Positions 20,335 to 33,064 of a stretch of DNA of 64,000 nucleotides are shown here, piece after piece (positions within the stretch are counted from its first letter, which is position 1; every line of letters starts with the position of its first letter). The DNA is taken from NCBI GenBank assembly GCA_026936335.1, contig JAPMXV010000058.1, positions 62,001 to 126,000 on the forward strand, in the 5' to 3' direction. Made by a program: the position numbers and the translations under genes. Source of the stretch: Mantamonas sphyraenae (Eukaryota; CRuMs; Mantamonadidae). The notes beneath the pieces were generated by a model. That model was not told where the DNA came from and searched no databases. It worked only from the letters and a program-made list of their open reading frames with translations.

Positions 20335-23300
20335 ATGCAGACAACACAAAAAACGCCGATGAGCGAAACCGAAAACGACAAAACACAAGCTGAGGTGGAG
20401 GTGGAGGCCGGTGACACGGCAAGCACAACCGTGAGTGCTTCCGCATCGGAGCAAACGAGCACAAGCAGCAACGACAATGACAAGTCCCCCGGGCCACCGG
20501 CACTGGTGAACGCGCCGCAGGGCGAACTGGAAGAGGTGTCGCTGGCGTCTGTGGCACAAAGCAAGGAACAAGAGGCGGAGGAAGACGAGCAGGCCAGCAA
20601 CGACACGGGTGAAGGGAATGGTGGCGATGCAGAGGCTGACAAGGCCTTTGAGGAGCCGGCAGCAATGAGTGCAGGCAAGAGAGCAAGCAGTTTCCTAAAC
20701 TCGATGTTCTCGGGGGCCATGGCAAAGAACAGGGAGCGAGACCCGCGCGACATGAAGGCATGCGACGTGGCAACGACGCTGGACGAGCATGACTCGGCCA
20801 TTCTCTCGCTGCGCTACTTCCGGGGACCGGCTCAACAGGGTTCGGAATCGGAAAGCTCCGAGGCAGTGCAGGCGTTGATTCTGGCAACGAGTGCGGACAA
20901 CTCGTTCTCGCTGTGGGTGCGCCGCGACACGGAGGATGTGGAGAAGTACGAGCTGGCGTTTACGACAGAGTAAGTGGGGGTGCGGATCAGGCGGGCGGCC
21001 GCCGGGAGGGCAACACGAGAGAAATGAGGAAAAGAGCAGCTGAGCAGCGGCTGACAATGGCAACGCACACACACACATGTCCGTAACAGAGTGAACCGCA
21101 CATGCTACGACGCCCTGTGGGTGGAGTCGCAACGTGTGATCTACGTGGGTACGGCAGGCGGGCTGATCAAGCGCTTCCAAGTGTGGGACGATTTCGACGG
21201 GTGCACAGAGCTGCTGAGCGTGCGTTCGACGCCGGGCGAGGACGTGAAACACCTGTTTCACAGGCCAGCTCGCGAAGGCGTGGAGGAGGCTGTGATTGCA
21301 GTGACTCGGCAGCGCGTAGCATGGTGGTGATCAAGCTGGAACGAGACGTCGTTTCGACGGTGGTGCTTCCGGAGCGGCTGTACGCGAGTTCGCTGGTGTA
21401 AGTTTGTGCCTGTGCCATCCAAATCGCACCCTTTTGCTCTCGACTTGCATACTCACTCACAGGCTGACACATGGTATGGATGGATGCATGCACGACGCAG
21501 ATACGACGACGCAGAGCAACGGCTGCTGATGGGCACGCACTCGTCCAGCATCACGGAGTACGAGGTGATGACGGGCAACCCGCTGACAGTGATCAACGGG
21601 GCGCACACGCACGAGGTGACGGCGATGGACTACGACAAGAACAGCCGCATCCTGTTTTCTGCAGGCCAGGGTGGACTGATCAAGACGTGGTACATGGGCA
21701 AGATGGGCGAACCCAAGTATGCCAACACAGCGTTGCGTGTGCACACGTCCGACGTGACGGGTGTGCAGTGGTGCAACTCGATTGGCAAGCTTGCGTCGAC
21801 GGCCAACTCGGCACTGGTGGTGATCTTTGACGTGATCTCGGGGGTCAACGCACAGACCATTGAGGCACACCGCAGCACAGTGACGTGCATGGAGTGGGCC
21901 GAAGCCGATGGTCTTCTGCTGACCGCGGCCAAGGATGGCACAATCAAGTTTTGGCAACTGGGCAAGCGACAGACGGAAGGGAGCGACGGCACCGCGTTGT
22001 CGATTGTGGACGCCGAATCGGGCAAGAAGGAATTGCAGCGTGCATTGCTTGCGCGTGATTTGCTGTGTGCCTCACAGCTGCTGCGTTCGGTCAAGACGTA
22101 TGTGGACGAAAACGGCGACACTCCGTTGCACCACATTTGCCAGGGGGCGCTGCCCAACACGTTCCTTTCCAGCTTCCTGGCGTCGCATCGCGACGTGGAC
22201 GTCGATGCGATGAACAGCCAGGGGATGACGCCGCTGATGGTGACCGCTTCTGCTGGCCTGGTGCCGCCGCTGCTGTTTGCAGGCGCCCAGGTGAACCTGC
22301 AAAATCAGAACGGCGTGGCTGCCATTCACATGATGGCTGCGCGGCACCCGTCACTGTTGATGACATTGCTTCGTCATGAGGAGACCGATGTGAATGTGGT
22401 GGACAGCATGGGACGCACGCCGCTTGCGATTGCGGTGGACGCCGGTCTGCTTGAGAACGTGCGTCTGCTGCTGAACTACCGTGCAGACGTGTCGTTTGTG
22501 GACGCACAGGGCAAAAGCATGCTTGTGCGTGCGCTGACGAGTGTGCAGGACGCAGGTGCCATGCAGGCAATTGCCACAGAGCTGCTGCGCTACGGTGTGG
22601 ATGCACGCCAGGCCGACCAGGCGGGCAACACGGCGTTGCACTATGCGGTGCAAAAGGACAACTACAACCTGGTGGTGGAACTCGTGGCCTACCTGAACCG
22701 CGGCTGGAAGCAGTCGATGCAAAAGGGCGGTGAGAAGGAGTGGACGACCCGCGACGTGCTGCCAGCCAATGCAGCCGGCAAGACTGCGCTCGATCTGGCA
22801 CGCACCGCCATGTTGCACAAGGTGGTCAGTGACTTTAGCGAGGGCAAGGGCCTCATTGTCGACGCGTTGGACCAAGCAGCAAGCGGAAAGGGAGCGTCGT
22901 CTTCAGCAGCAGCCTCCTCGTCCTCGTCCAACGCCGCAAGCGTGTCCACAGGACTGGGAAGCAGCGGTGGTGTCGGCGCAGGGGAGGGCACCAGCGAGTC
23001 TCTGGCGGCCCTGCAGCAACAGGCACGTGCCATGGGCCTTTCGGCGCCGGGCAAACTGTCTGTGCAGCAAAACGCAGCGCTGCTGGAGAACGTGCATCTG
23101 ATGACCGTGGACCAGCTGCGTGGCTTGCTGTTGGAGCGTGTGGCGCAGCATGCGTCGCTGCAGCAGTCGTACAACCGGGTGCTGGGTGAGGACGGCATCG
23201 ACGACCTGGACTTTGGCCAGCTGCAGTTCCTGGAGTCGCTGCACTTTCATGCGCTGGAAAAGATTGCCAAGCGCAAGCGAGCCATTGTGAGGAGGACTGC

Positions 23301-23352
23301 GTCCGAGGCCACAGTGGCAGAGGCGGATGCAGAGTCAAACAGCAGTGCGTGA
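20335..23352 (+). CDS. WD40-ankyrin repeat protein
   Basis: About 931 residues. Exons: 20335-20969, 21090-21397 and 21501-23352; both introns start GTAAGT and end CAG, phase 2. The N-terminal 140 residues are acidic and disordered. WD40 repeats cover about 145-470 (for example ILATSADNSFSLWVR and SRILFSAGQGGLIKTWYMG). Ankyrin repeats follow at about 515-715 (NGDTPLHHIC, GRTPLAIAVDAGL, GNTALHYAVQ). A Ser/Gly linker and a helical C-terminus (LDFGQLQFLESLHFHALEKI) end the protein. A frame break near 21300-21322 lies between EEAVIAVTR and MVVIKLERDVV; one added base restores the frame and makes the total length divisible by three. The combination suggests a scaffold. No family name is recognised. 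Confidence 0.82.
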
Positions 23353-23416
23353 GCGGGGGGGTGTCGGAACAGCCGAAAATGCATGCCCAGACGCATCCAA
23401 ATCTTTCTCCAGAACC

Positions 23417-25114
23417 ATGGACAACGAGGTAGGCGTATGCAAAGGCTCCCGAGTGGCGTTGTGAGGGAGAAAGCGTTGGCAGAGGGCGGAAAGGGCGTGG
23501 GAGGCGTGATCGCGCGCGCGTCTTTTCAGCCCCGTTTTGACAAATCGGCGCGGTGGAGGCGGATGCTGACGGGTCACACGTGTGGATTGGCACGCACAGA
23601 TGCAAGAGCTGCTGAGCAGCTTGGACGACTCGTTCCTGGAGATGATGAGCCGCGGGGGTGACGAGGCAGAGGCAGTGATTGCCCAGCTGAGGCGCAGTTC
23701 GCAGCAACGGGAGGCTGAGGAGGCGCAGCAGCAGATGGAAGAGGCCGAAGGAGGAGGGGTGAGCAGCACACGTGGGAGGGAAGGCAGACCACGAGCGTAT
23801 GACAAGGACCCATCGATGAACGACAGTGTGGCCGTGCGTGGGGTGCGCGGAAGCGGCAGCGGGGTCAGCCGCAAACGATCTCAAAAGGGCAGCAACAACA
23901 GCGGCAGCGGCAGCAGTGGCAGCAGCAGCACGCCAAAGAAGAAGGGCAAGAGTCCACGACGCAAACCACGGTCACCTAAGAAGCAGCAGCGGCAGCAGCG
24001 AGAGACCGAAGGAGGAGCGGCATGGCAGCAACAGGCACACGTGGAGGAGGCTGCAAGCACAACGTCGTCGGGGGACTCTGAGGGTGGCATGCCACCTGTG
24101 ATTGGGGTGCGTACGGCGGCATGGGAGGGGGCAGCCATGCAAGAGGACACAAAGACACGTGTGGAACAGTGGATGCAGGCGACACAGCTGAACGTGCTGC
24201 GTCTGTTGGAGAGCGAGCGTGCGGCGTTGACGGAACAGCTGCGGGAAGAGCAGATGGAGGCGTTCCAGGACCTGCGCAAGGAGCTGCAGGAGCGCACAGA
24301 GCAGGTGACACGATTGGAGGTGGAACTGGCGGAGCAGAGGAAGGAGGCCATGCAAAGCAACACAATGGTGGGCCAGTTTGCGGCGCTGATGGGCAGCAAG
24401 GGCTCACGCAGCGATCTGAAGTATGCGTTCCAGAAGTGGAAGGCGTTTGCACTGGAAGCTCGCACGCAGCGATTGGCAACACACATGGCCAGCAAGGCCA
24501 GCAACAAGGTGCTGTGCAAGCGCGTGTTCAACGCATGGCACCAGCGCGCAAAACTGCGTGCCAACACGGTGCGACGCAAAGCATTTGAGCGTGAAATGGA
24601 ACAGCGACTGGAGGAGGCGCATGAGCAGTATCGCAACAGGATTGAGGAGCTGGAAGAGGCCTTGGCAAAGACGCAACACGCGCTGCGACACAATCAGGCG
24701 CAGATGGAGACATATCAGGACAACATGAAGCTTGCGCTGATGCGAGGCATCTCTGCACTCAACGCAGAGGCGTTTCCGTTCATCAGCATGGGTGCAGACG
24801 GCGATGTGGTGGTGGATGGACCCGAGGATGTCGACGGCGCAGAGATTGACGAGGAGGAGCGTGCGTTGCAAGCCCAGGGTTGGGTGGTGCAACCAGCAGG
24901 ACGACAACAGCAGCCTGGGGTGCCCTTTAACAGCAACAGCAGCAGCATGTCACGCACGGCGGGAACCAAGCCTGGCAGTCCAAAGGCACGCCGTGCAGAG
25001 GGTCAGCAGCAGCAGCAGCAGTCGCAGCCTCAGCCGCAGCAGGATTTGTCGTCCAGTTTGGGCATTCGTGTGGCACGGGGCACGGTGCAGGGGGTAGTGG
25101 TTCGCCATCGATAG
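23417..25114 (+). CDS. POC5: Centriolar protein POC5
   Basis: Centrin-binding protein needed for centriole elongation and maturation; 508 residues. Exon 1 (23417-23428) encodes only Met-Asp-Asn-Glu, then a 171-bp intron (GTAGGC...CACAG) joins in phase 0 to 23600-25114. The N-terminal half is low complexity. A long coiled coil starts near residue 190. Centrin-binding repeat signatures with Trp follow (KYAFQKWKAFALEAR, RVFNAWHQRAK). The strongest family signature is MKLALMRGISALNAEAF, equivalent to MKKAFMRGVCALNLEAM in human POC5. The C-terminus SSSLGIRVARG also resembles the end of the human protein. Its presence implies centrioles, hence probably flagella. The stop lies 22 bp before the ABCA start. 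Confidence 0.87.
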
Positions 25115-25136
25115 GGTGGAGGGGCAGCAGAACGAA

Positions 25137-28100
25137 ATGAAGCGGCGCTTCTGCGTGGCCAACGAAAGAAAGGCAACCCCATTTGCGATGGAAGCATACA
25201 CGGGACAGTTCCGTGCTTTGATGCACAAGAACAAAGCGGTGCTGACGCGTCGCATCAAGTCCAGTCTGTTTATGCTGTTGACGCCTGTGTTGTTCCTTGT
25301 GGTGTTGGTGGTGCTGGAACAGACGACCACGGAGCCCGACGCGGTGCCGCAGCAGTTTGGCATCAACCCACCGAGTGTGGATCTGGCCAAGGCCACGTCG
25401 CTCAAGTGTGCCGTGATCAACACGGTGAAGCAGGAGACGCCCAACTCGGGCTGCATCTCCTTGGGCTATGCGCCTGCCTCGGACGATGTCAAATCGATCG
25501 TCGGATGGGTGGCGTCCAAGTACGGTCTGGACATGGCCAAGGACACCATGGGCTTTGCCAATGCCCAGGAAATGGCGTTGTACTTGGGTACCAACCCTGC
25601 CAAGCTTGGCCTAGCCGTCACCTTTTTCCCGGAAGCCAATTCATCCGAAAGCAGCAGCATGGGCAAACTCGACGACACCTACTATTCATTTGAGCTGTGG
25701 TACAACCAGAGCGTCACGTACCGCTTTGCGTCGCTGGGTCTGGACCGCGTGTACCGGTTGTACACGCTCCCGGCCCGGTTTCCCTTCTCGCCCAAGCGGT
25801 ATGTTGTGCACCGGCCTGTGTGCGGCAGCCCACTGCAGCTACGACGTACTGACACGCTGTGCCACACCCTACACCTGGGGCCCACACACACCCTCTCACA
25901 GGTGCAAGAAGGCATTGTTGCGCATGCAGCCAAGTTCCCCGGTGGACTGGAGATGAACACGGTGGTGCAGAGCTTCCCCATGTACGGCGGCGACGCAAGC
26001 ACGTCGTCGTCCACAACGCCTCCGAAGCTGGTGGCAGCGTACGGCGGTGTGTTTTACCTGTGCGGCATGATTGTCACGTTTGTCATTGTCATCAACCTGT
26101 TGATCCAAGAGAAGCAGGACGGCATGCTGGGCATGATGCGAATCATGAACATGTTTGAGAGCGTGTATTGGCTCACGTGGTTCCTTGCGCTCATGGTGCT
26201 CGTGGTCATTGAGACCTTGCTTGTGATCCTGGCTGGCAACCTGCTCGGCGTGCACTTTTTCACGCGCACCTCAGTCTCGGTGCTTTTTGTCGTGTTTTTC
26301 CAGTTTCTCCTTGCGCTGGTACCCTTTGCATTTTTCGTGTCGGCGTTGTGCAAGCGCACGCGTGCTGGCAACGTGACTGGGTTCCTGATCTTTGCTGTGG
26401 CGCTTTCGCTGCAGATCTATTCCAACACGGCGACAGTGTTGCTTCCGGGCAATGCCACGGGCACAGACACCTTTTCGATCCCATCAACGGCTCGCCCTTC
26501 TTCAAGGTGCTCCTGTACTTCTTCCCGCCGTTCAACTTTGCCAAGGCTGTGGAGGACATCAGTGTGCGCACCCAGGATGTGTTGGTGACCAACGGTGTCA
26601 CTGGACAGCAAAGCGTAGCTGCAGGGAGCACCTTTGGCTGGGACGACCTGTACACGGTCAAGAACGTGACCACGTGCTGTTCGTACACCTCGGCCTCGGG
26701 CAACGGCGTCTACTCGTACACGGTGCCCGAGACAGCAGAGACGCTGTGGTACCAGCTCATGGACACAATGCTCTTCCTGCTGCTGGCCTGGTACGCTGCG
26801 CAGGTGCGATCCACAGGCGACGGCACGCCGCGCAAGTGGTACTTTCCGGTCACCGCCGAGTTTTGGGGCTTTGAGCGTGCCAGTGCCACAGCAATGGCAG
26901 GCGACGTCATCCTGCAAGAGCGGGAACGCAGCGCAAGCGACCAGAGCGTGCGTCTGCACAAGATGAGCAAGACGTTTGAAAACGCAACCGCCGTGAAGGA
27001 GCTGAGCCTGCAGATGGACAACAACAAGGTGTTTTGCCTGTTGGGTCACAACGGCGCAGGCAAATCGACGACCATCAACATCCTGACGGGTCTGTTCCCT
27101 CCCACGCACGGCCACGCGTTCATCAAGGGCTTCTCCGTGGCAGAGGACATGAAGGAGATCCGACGCATCATGGGCATCTGCCCCCAACAGGATGTGTTGT
27201 GGGAGGACTTGACTGCACGCGAGCACCTGCAGCTGTACTGCCGGTTCAAGGGAGTGCCGGCGGTGCAAATGGACGCGTTCATCGCGCAGGCGCTGCAGCA
27301 GGTCAACTTGGTGGGCGTTGCAGATGCGCCGTCGGGCACGTACAGCGGTGGCATGAAGCGCCGTCTGATGGTGGCCATCGCTGCTGTGGGAGACCCGAAG
27401 ATTGTTTTCTTGGACGAACCGACGGCGGGACTGGATCCACTCTCGCGCAGGCGCATGTGGAAGTATGTGCAGACGCTGAAGAAGGGCCGCATCGTGTGTC
27501 TGACCACACACTACATGGAAGAAGCAGACATTTTGGGTGACACCATTGCCATCATGGCCAACGGCCAGCTGCGCGCGGTGGGCACGCCATCCTTCCTGAA
27601 GAACCGCTACGGCGCAGGGTACCACGCCAAGCTGCTGTGCGATGCGGACAAAGCATCCAAGTTGGAGAGTCTGATCAAGAAGCATCTGCCGGACAGCGAG
27701 ATTCTGGACCAGAGTGCAGGCGACTTTACGGTGAGCATTTCGCGAAGCAACACCGCCCAGATCCCAGCTTTCTTTCGGCTGATCGAGGGCCGACGCTCGG
27801 TCGTGAAGGAGTGGGGCATCCAGCAGACGACACTGGAGGAGGTATTCCTGCGACTTGCACATGCGAATCGTGGTGTCAACACCGTGGACGAGGATTTCTC
27901 GGACCAGGATCGGGTGCCGATTTGCGTGGTGTGCAACATGCGCGCCGCAGAAACCGTCACGCTGTACACCGAGGGCGGCTTGGCCGTGGAGACACGCTCT
28001 GTGATCTGCAGCACGTGTGCTGCACGTGGAAGCTCGGGTGGCGAGGCGGAGGTGGCGGTGGAGGCGGACGAGGCGGACGAAGAGGAGGACGAAGACGAAG

Positions 28101-31074
28101 AAGAAGACGAAGAGGAGGAGGAGAACGAGGAGGTGGTGCCGGCTCAGGTGGCTGTGGAGGACGACATGGAGCTGGAAGAGGAGGAGGCGGAGGACGAGGG
28201 GAGCGCGCTGCTGGCAAGCACAGGAAGCATCAACAACGGGGTGGGTGCAAGCGCAGCAGGGCTGGGTGGTGGCAAGAAAAAGAGGAAGAAGAAGGCCGGT
28301 GGGTATGGCGGGACGGCGACGCACGGGACGGCGTTCAAGAACGTGCGCAAGGACGCATTTGACAGGGAGCACATCTACTGGCCGCAAGTACGTGCACAGT
28401 TTATCAAGAACATGCATCTGAAGAAACGTGAGCGGAAGTGGTTCCTTGCGTGCCAGGTGCTGTTTCCTGTGATTGCGGTGGTGATTGCCATCTCGCTGCA
28501 GAGCTCGTTCCAGAAGCAGGCCAACTTTACGGGCCAGGAGTGCGATTATGGTCTTCAGTACGGCATCCAGTGCACGCCACAGTCGTTCACGGAGCTGTTG
28601 ACGGAGCGCATGCGCCCGCGATGGCTGAACAACACCAAGGATGTGTGGGACGAGCAGAAGCGCGACTACGTGAAACGCATCATCCCAGACTACAACATGT
28701 ATATGACGGGTCCGCAGCCTTCGGGCGTTAACGCGTACATGCGCACGCGGTGGATGGTTGCAGATGACACGAGCGACAAGAGCGCGGATCTGACGCAGCT
28801 GGTCAACGACTTTCCCTTTTACACACCCCCTACACAGACGCCCACGTACAAGTATCCAGAGATCACGGTGATGTCCTCTGCGGATGCAGTGTACCAGAGT
28901 GTGCTGAACCCGCAAAAGGCGTACGCGGCTGCAGGCGACCCGTTGCTTGCAAACAAGACGTACGCGTACGAACGCAACACAGCAGACTTTGCCAATGCGG
29001 CCTTGGTGCTGCGAAAGCTGGACGTGGCCGCACGCAAGATGGATGTGAAGCTGCAGACGTATCTGCAGCCGTACAGCGGGAACAATGTGTGGCAACACAC
29101 ACGCTACGCGTTCAAGGGCGGCTCCAAGAACGACGCCATCCGTCCAGACTACTATCTGTCGGGTCAAACGGCTGTCGCCGGCCTGCAGATGGCGGTGTAC
29201 ACTGCGTTTGCGCGTGCAGTGTCAGGCAACGGGAACTTGACGGTGGGATGTCGATCAAGGCGATGCCGAGTCTGGGCACGCAGTACAGCCAGAACATGGA
29301 CCGTGTGTTGCTGATTGTGAACAGCATCATGTTTTCGCTGGCAAGCACCCTCTTGCTGCCCGGGTTCATCAGCATGCTGGTGGAGGAAAAGGAGAAGCAA
29401 CTGCTGCATTTGATGCAGATGATGGGCTTGAAGATCAGCACGTACTGGCTGGCCAACTATGCGTTTATGATGGTGTTGCAACTGGCATGCACTGTGATCC
29501 TGTTGGGTCTGGGAGGCGCTGTGGGGGTGTCGTCGATCACCGGCCCAACGGGAGGCAACGTGCTGGCCGTGTTTGTGTGCTGGGCACATGCACAGGTGGG
29601 CTTTACGTTCCTTCTGGCGACATTCTTCACGAGCAAGCAGACGGCAACGATTGTGGGCTACACGGTGGTGATCATGACGATTGCGCTGGGCGCAGTGATC
29701 AACAACCTGCTGGATTCGATGTCTGCATGGATCAGCGTGGTGCCCAGTGTGGCGTTTGTGCGTGCGTTGTACCTGGCCATGGGTAACGTGACCACAGCCA
29801 ACCCGGACGAGGGCGTGGGCATGCTGTGTGGCCTGATGCTTGCTGTGGGCACGCTGTACGCACTCTTGTCGATGCTTCTGCACGAGGTGTTGCCGGACCA
29901 GCATGGCACACGCCACACAAACGTGATGTCCAAGCTGGCGTGCTGGAAGAATGGAGGCAGTGGAAACGGCAAGCAGGCTTGGGAACCCGTGTACGACAGC
30001 GAGCTGGAGGGGGCCATGGACGAAGACGTGCGCGCGGAGAAGCAGCGTGTGATTGCGAGCATGCACGACAAGAAACCCATTCAGGTGCAGGGCGTGTCCA
30101 AGGTGTATCCTGGACGCGGAGGACGTGCCAGCCACAGGGCGGTGAACGACATGTATCTCGGGGTGGATAACGGCGAATGTTTTGGTTTGCTGGGTCCCAA
30201 CGGCGCAGGCAAGACGACACTGATCAGTATGTTGACGGGTCTGATGCCCACGACGTATGGTGAGGCGTACATTGGGTCGTACTCTGTGGAGACCGAGATG
30301 GAGCGTGTGCACAAGGTCCTGGGCGTGTGTCCGCAATTCAACATCCTGTGGGACAGCCTGACGTCGCAGGAACATCTGCTGTTCTACGCTCGTCTCAAGG
30401 GGGTCAAGCCAGAGTATGAGAGCTCCATTGCGCAGAGCGTGGCGATTGCAACCGAGCTGGACGGCGATGCGTTCAACCAGACGAGCAGCCAGCTGTCTGG
30501 AGGGACTCAGCGACGCCTTTGCTTGGGCATTGCGCTTGTGGGCGACCCGGAGATCCTGTTTATGGACGAACCGTCGACGGGGTGCGACAGCGTGAACCGC
30601 AAGATCTGCTGGCGCATCATCAACGAGGCCAAGGTGGGACGCTCGCTGGTGTTGACGACGCACTCGATGGAGGAGGCGGATGCACTGTGCACTCGCATTG
30701 GCATTGTGTCACAAGGCCAGCTGCAGTGCATTGGCACGCCGCTGCATCTGAAGCGCAAGTTTGGCGAAGGATTCAAGATTGGCATCAGCAGCAGCGGCGG
30801 TGCAGAAGGCGAGCAGCGTGCCGAGGAGTATCTGATGAGTGTGGTTCCGTCTGCACGCCTGGATGCGGTGTTGGGACCCAACGTGCGTTCGTATGTGGTG
30901 CAGAGTGCGGACATGGAGGTGAGCAAGGTGTTTGGCAGCATGGAGAGTGAACACGCAAAGGCAGAGTGCATCCGCGAGTGGAGTCTGAGCCAGAGTTCGC
31001 TCGAAGAGGTGTTTGTGCGCATTGTGGAGCAGGCAGAGGGACGTGAGGAGGCAAGTGGAGCCGGGCCACAATGA
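25137..31074 (+). CDS. ABC transporter, subfamily A (full transporter)
   Basis: Lipid-type exporter with the order TMD1-NBD1-TMD2-NBD2, about 1950-1980 residues from ATG 25137. Each half begins with one hydrophobic helix and a large extracellular loop, then about five more helices. NBD1 has GHNGAGKSTT (about 638), YSGGMKRRL and FLDEPTAGLDP. NBD2 has GPNGAGKTTL (about 1688), LSGGTQRRL and FMDEPSTGCDS. After NBD1 come two CxxC pairs (CVVC and CSTC, about 30 residues apart) and a long Asp/Glu run. Two frame breaks fall at a TTTT run (26472-26475) and a GGG run (29244-29246); each needs one extra base, and the flanking protein is continuous. Bases 25803-25901 look like an in-frame 99-nt intron. 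It converges on EMC7 with a 9-bp gap. Confidence 0.92.
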
Positions 31075-31083
31075 AATGTGCGT

Positions 31084-31973
31084 TCATTCTTCCAGAGCGC
31101 GTTCTTGGGCATGCATCTGCGAGTGTTCGACACGTCGTACAATGTCGCTCATGATGGTGGCCGCGTTGCGAGCAGGGCGGCGCTTCTTGGACTGGGAGGA
31201 GCCGAGCGGGTTGGAGAACATGTTGGTGGACTCCTGCAACTCCTTCATCTGCTCGGCGTCGAGCCCCTGGAGGAGCTTGGGCATGACCAGCATCATGATA
31301 AATGTGACGCCCATCATGAGGACCATAGGGTTTGCCATGAGGTCGCGCAAACCCATGCCGTCGTTGGCTTCAAAGTAGGAGACGCTTTGCAGCGGACTAA
31401 GCTGGAGAGGGTAGGGCACGTAGGTGCGGTTGAGATGGCCAGCGTAGCGTGCACGCACCCTGCCCTTGTGCTTGGCCGAGACCTCGACACGCAGGCGAGG
31501 GAAGGCGTGGTGTGTTGCTTCGACTTGCAAGATGTACACTCCGGGCACCAGGTCATAACTACCCGATGACCGCGGGCCATGCAAGACGCACACGGGTGTC
31601 AGTTGCGACCTTTGCGGTTGAATCGGCAGGCAGTACGTGCAGCGCGCGGCGTGCAGGGCGTCACTTACATTACAAAGCGGCCGTCCGCCTTGGGGATGGA
31701 CGAGTGCCTGCCGTTGAGCTGAATGTGGGTGTTGAGCAGCTCCGAGTCTACGGTACGGTGCCCTCGTGGGTGTGAGCGGCCTGGGACAAAAGGCGAGTGC
31801 GAGAGGGAGGGCTCGGGTGGTGACGTACGCGGGATGCCCAAGATGCGTCCCGAGATGCGGTATGTGCTCGGTGTGTCCTGTTGTATGGCAGCAGACACGT
31901 CTGCCGTCGACGCCGAAGCCACCAAGGGCTGAAGCAACGTCACCAGGCACACCAGAGCGACGATGGAGCGCAT
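31084..31973 (-). CDS. EMC7: ER membrane protein complex subunit 7
   Basis: Subunit of the EMC membrane-protein insertase in the ER; 232 residues. Exons on minus: 31973-31829, 31747-31669 and 31558-31084; introns of 81 and 110 bp (GTACGT, GTAAGT), phases 1 and 2. The N-terminal signal peptide is MRSIVALVCLVTLLQPLVASA. The lumenal beta-sandwich domain reads LNGRHSSIPKADGRFV, then YDLVPGVYILQVEA. The family signature before the single transmembrane helix is SVSYFEANDGMGL, and the helix itself is NPMVLMMGVTFIMMLVMPKL, followed by LDAEQMKELQE and a basic cytosolic tail. The length agrees with the human protein (about 242). Confidence 0.92.
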
Positions 31974-32070
31974 AGGAACCGAGGTGGAGCGTGTTGTCTT
32001 GCAGAAGCTGCCGCGGTGGCAATCGTGCATGCACGGACACAGGCATGAGGAGCCATTGGCAACATGAACA

Positions 32071-33064
32071 TCACTTCATTTGCAGCTTGCCTGCGCCAAA
32101 GGCAGCAATCTGGGCTTGGGCACGTTTGCAGTACACCTTGTGTTCGGGCCAGTTGCTCTTCTGGCAATCGGAGCTGCAGTACTTGGCAATGCCACAGCCG
32201 GAGCAATTGTGTGCTGCGTCGCCTCCGCAGTGGAAGCAGCCGCCCGAGGAGACGTTGAGGTCGTGGAGAGCCTGGAAGAGAAAGAGGCAGAAGCGCTTCA
32301 GCAAATCCCACTTGCATGTCAGCAGGGCCTTGACCATCTCTTCGTCATCGCACTGTTCTCGGAAAGGAGCCAGCAGCTTCTCCTCGGCCTCTGTGGCCTT
32401 TCCCGACGTGGCCTTTTTGATAAGCGCAATCATGCCCGGGCCACTCTCGCACAGAGCAGGCAGATCCAGCAGCTCAGACACAAGCGCCTCGTTCAGTTGA
32501 ACCTCTGTGTGTGTGTGTACCAGCCATGAATCGTGCGTGCGTGTGCGTGTTAGTGGACTGTGTAGCGCGGAGGAGGCCCGGACGGAGAAAGCGCGGGAAA
32601 ATGGCGCGCTTTTTCATGCGTGGGGCAAACGCACCGCCTTCCTCGTCGGGTTTGGCCGATCCAAACATCATCTTGCCAAGGATGGGTGTGCAAATGTCCA
32701 CCCTCTCGCTTGGGCTCATGCCGGTCCAGCGGTGGATGATGCTGTTGCCTGCGACCTTGAAGATGATGTTGAGGGCTCGCGTCTCCTCGTTGCGCAAGCG
32801 CTTGACCTCGGCAGAGTTCATGACCTCATACAGCTCCTGGGGCAACCACCACACATGTGTGCCGTTGTCTAGGTCGATGCGAAACTCATCGGCCTCGTCG
32901 TCGTCCTCCTCCTCAGAGTCCACCGTCTCTTCCTCCTTGGGCTCCTTTTCCGAGCTGCTGCTGCTACTGCTGCTGCTGCTGCTGCTGCTTACACCTGCGT
33001 CCTGTGCCACCTGCTCTGTTGTGTCCACCGTGGTTTCCTGCTCAGTTTTTGTGGATTCGCTCAT
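32071..33064 (-). CDS. MYND zinc-finger protein
   Basis: 287 residues. Exons on minus: 33064-32635 and 32504-32071; the 130-bp intron starts GTGCGT and ends ACACAG, phase 1. The N-terminal third has a 13-residue poly-Ser run and an acidic stretch. A conserved-looking middle follows (HVWWLPQELYEVMNSAEVKRL, then MSPSERVDICTPILGKMMFG). The C-terminus (about 232-270) is a complete MYND finger: CFHCGG, then CSGCGIAKYCSSDCQKSNW, with the final HKVYC supplying His and Cys. MYND fingers bind proline-rich peptides. No SET domain is present, so a methyltransferase role is unlikely. The start is 60 bp from the divergent aminotransferase start. Confidence 0.85.

Noticed and set aside
26417-29167. Minus-strand open frame of about 916 codons opposite ABCA
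   Set aside because: Antisense shadow. The plus strand carries both Walker motifs and the ABC signature.
31974-32046. Extension of EMC7 upstream in the same frame as its last exon
   Set aside because: That frame crosses two introns. The true N-terminus with a signal peptide is in another frame, starting at 31973.
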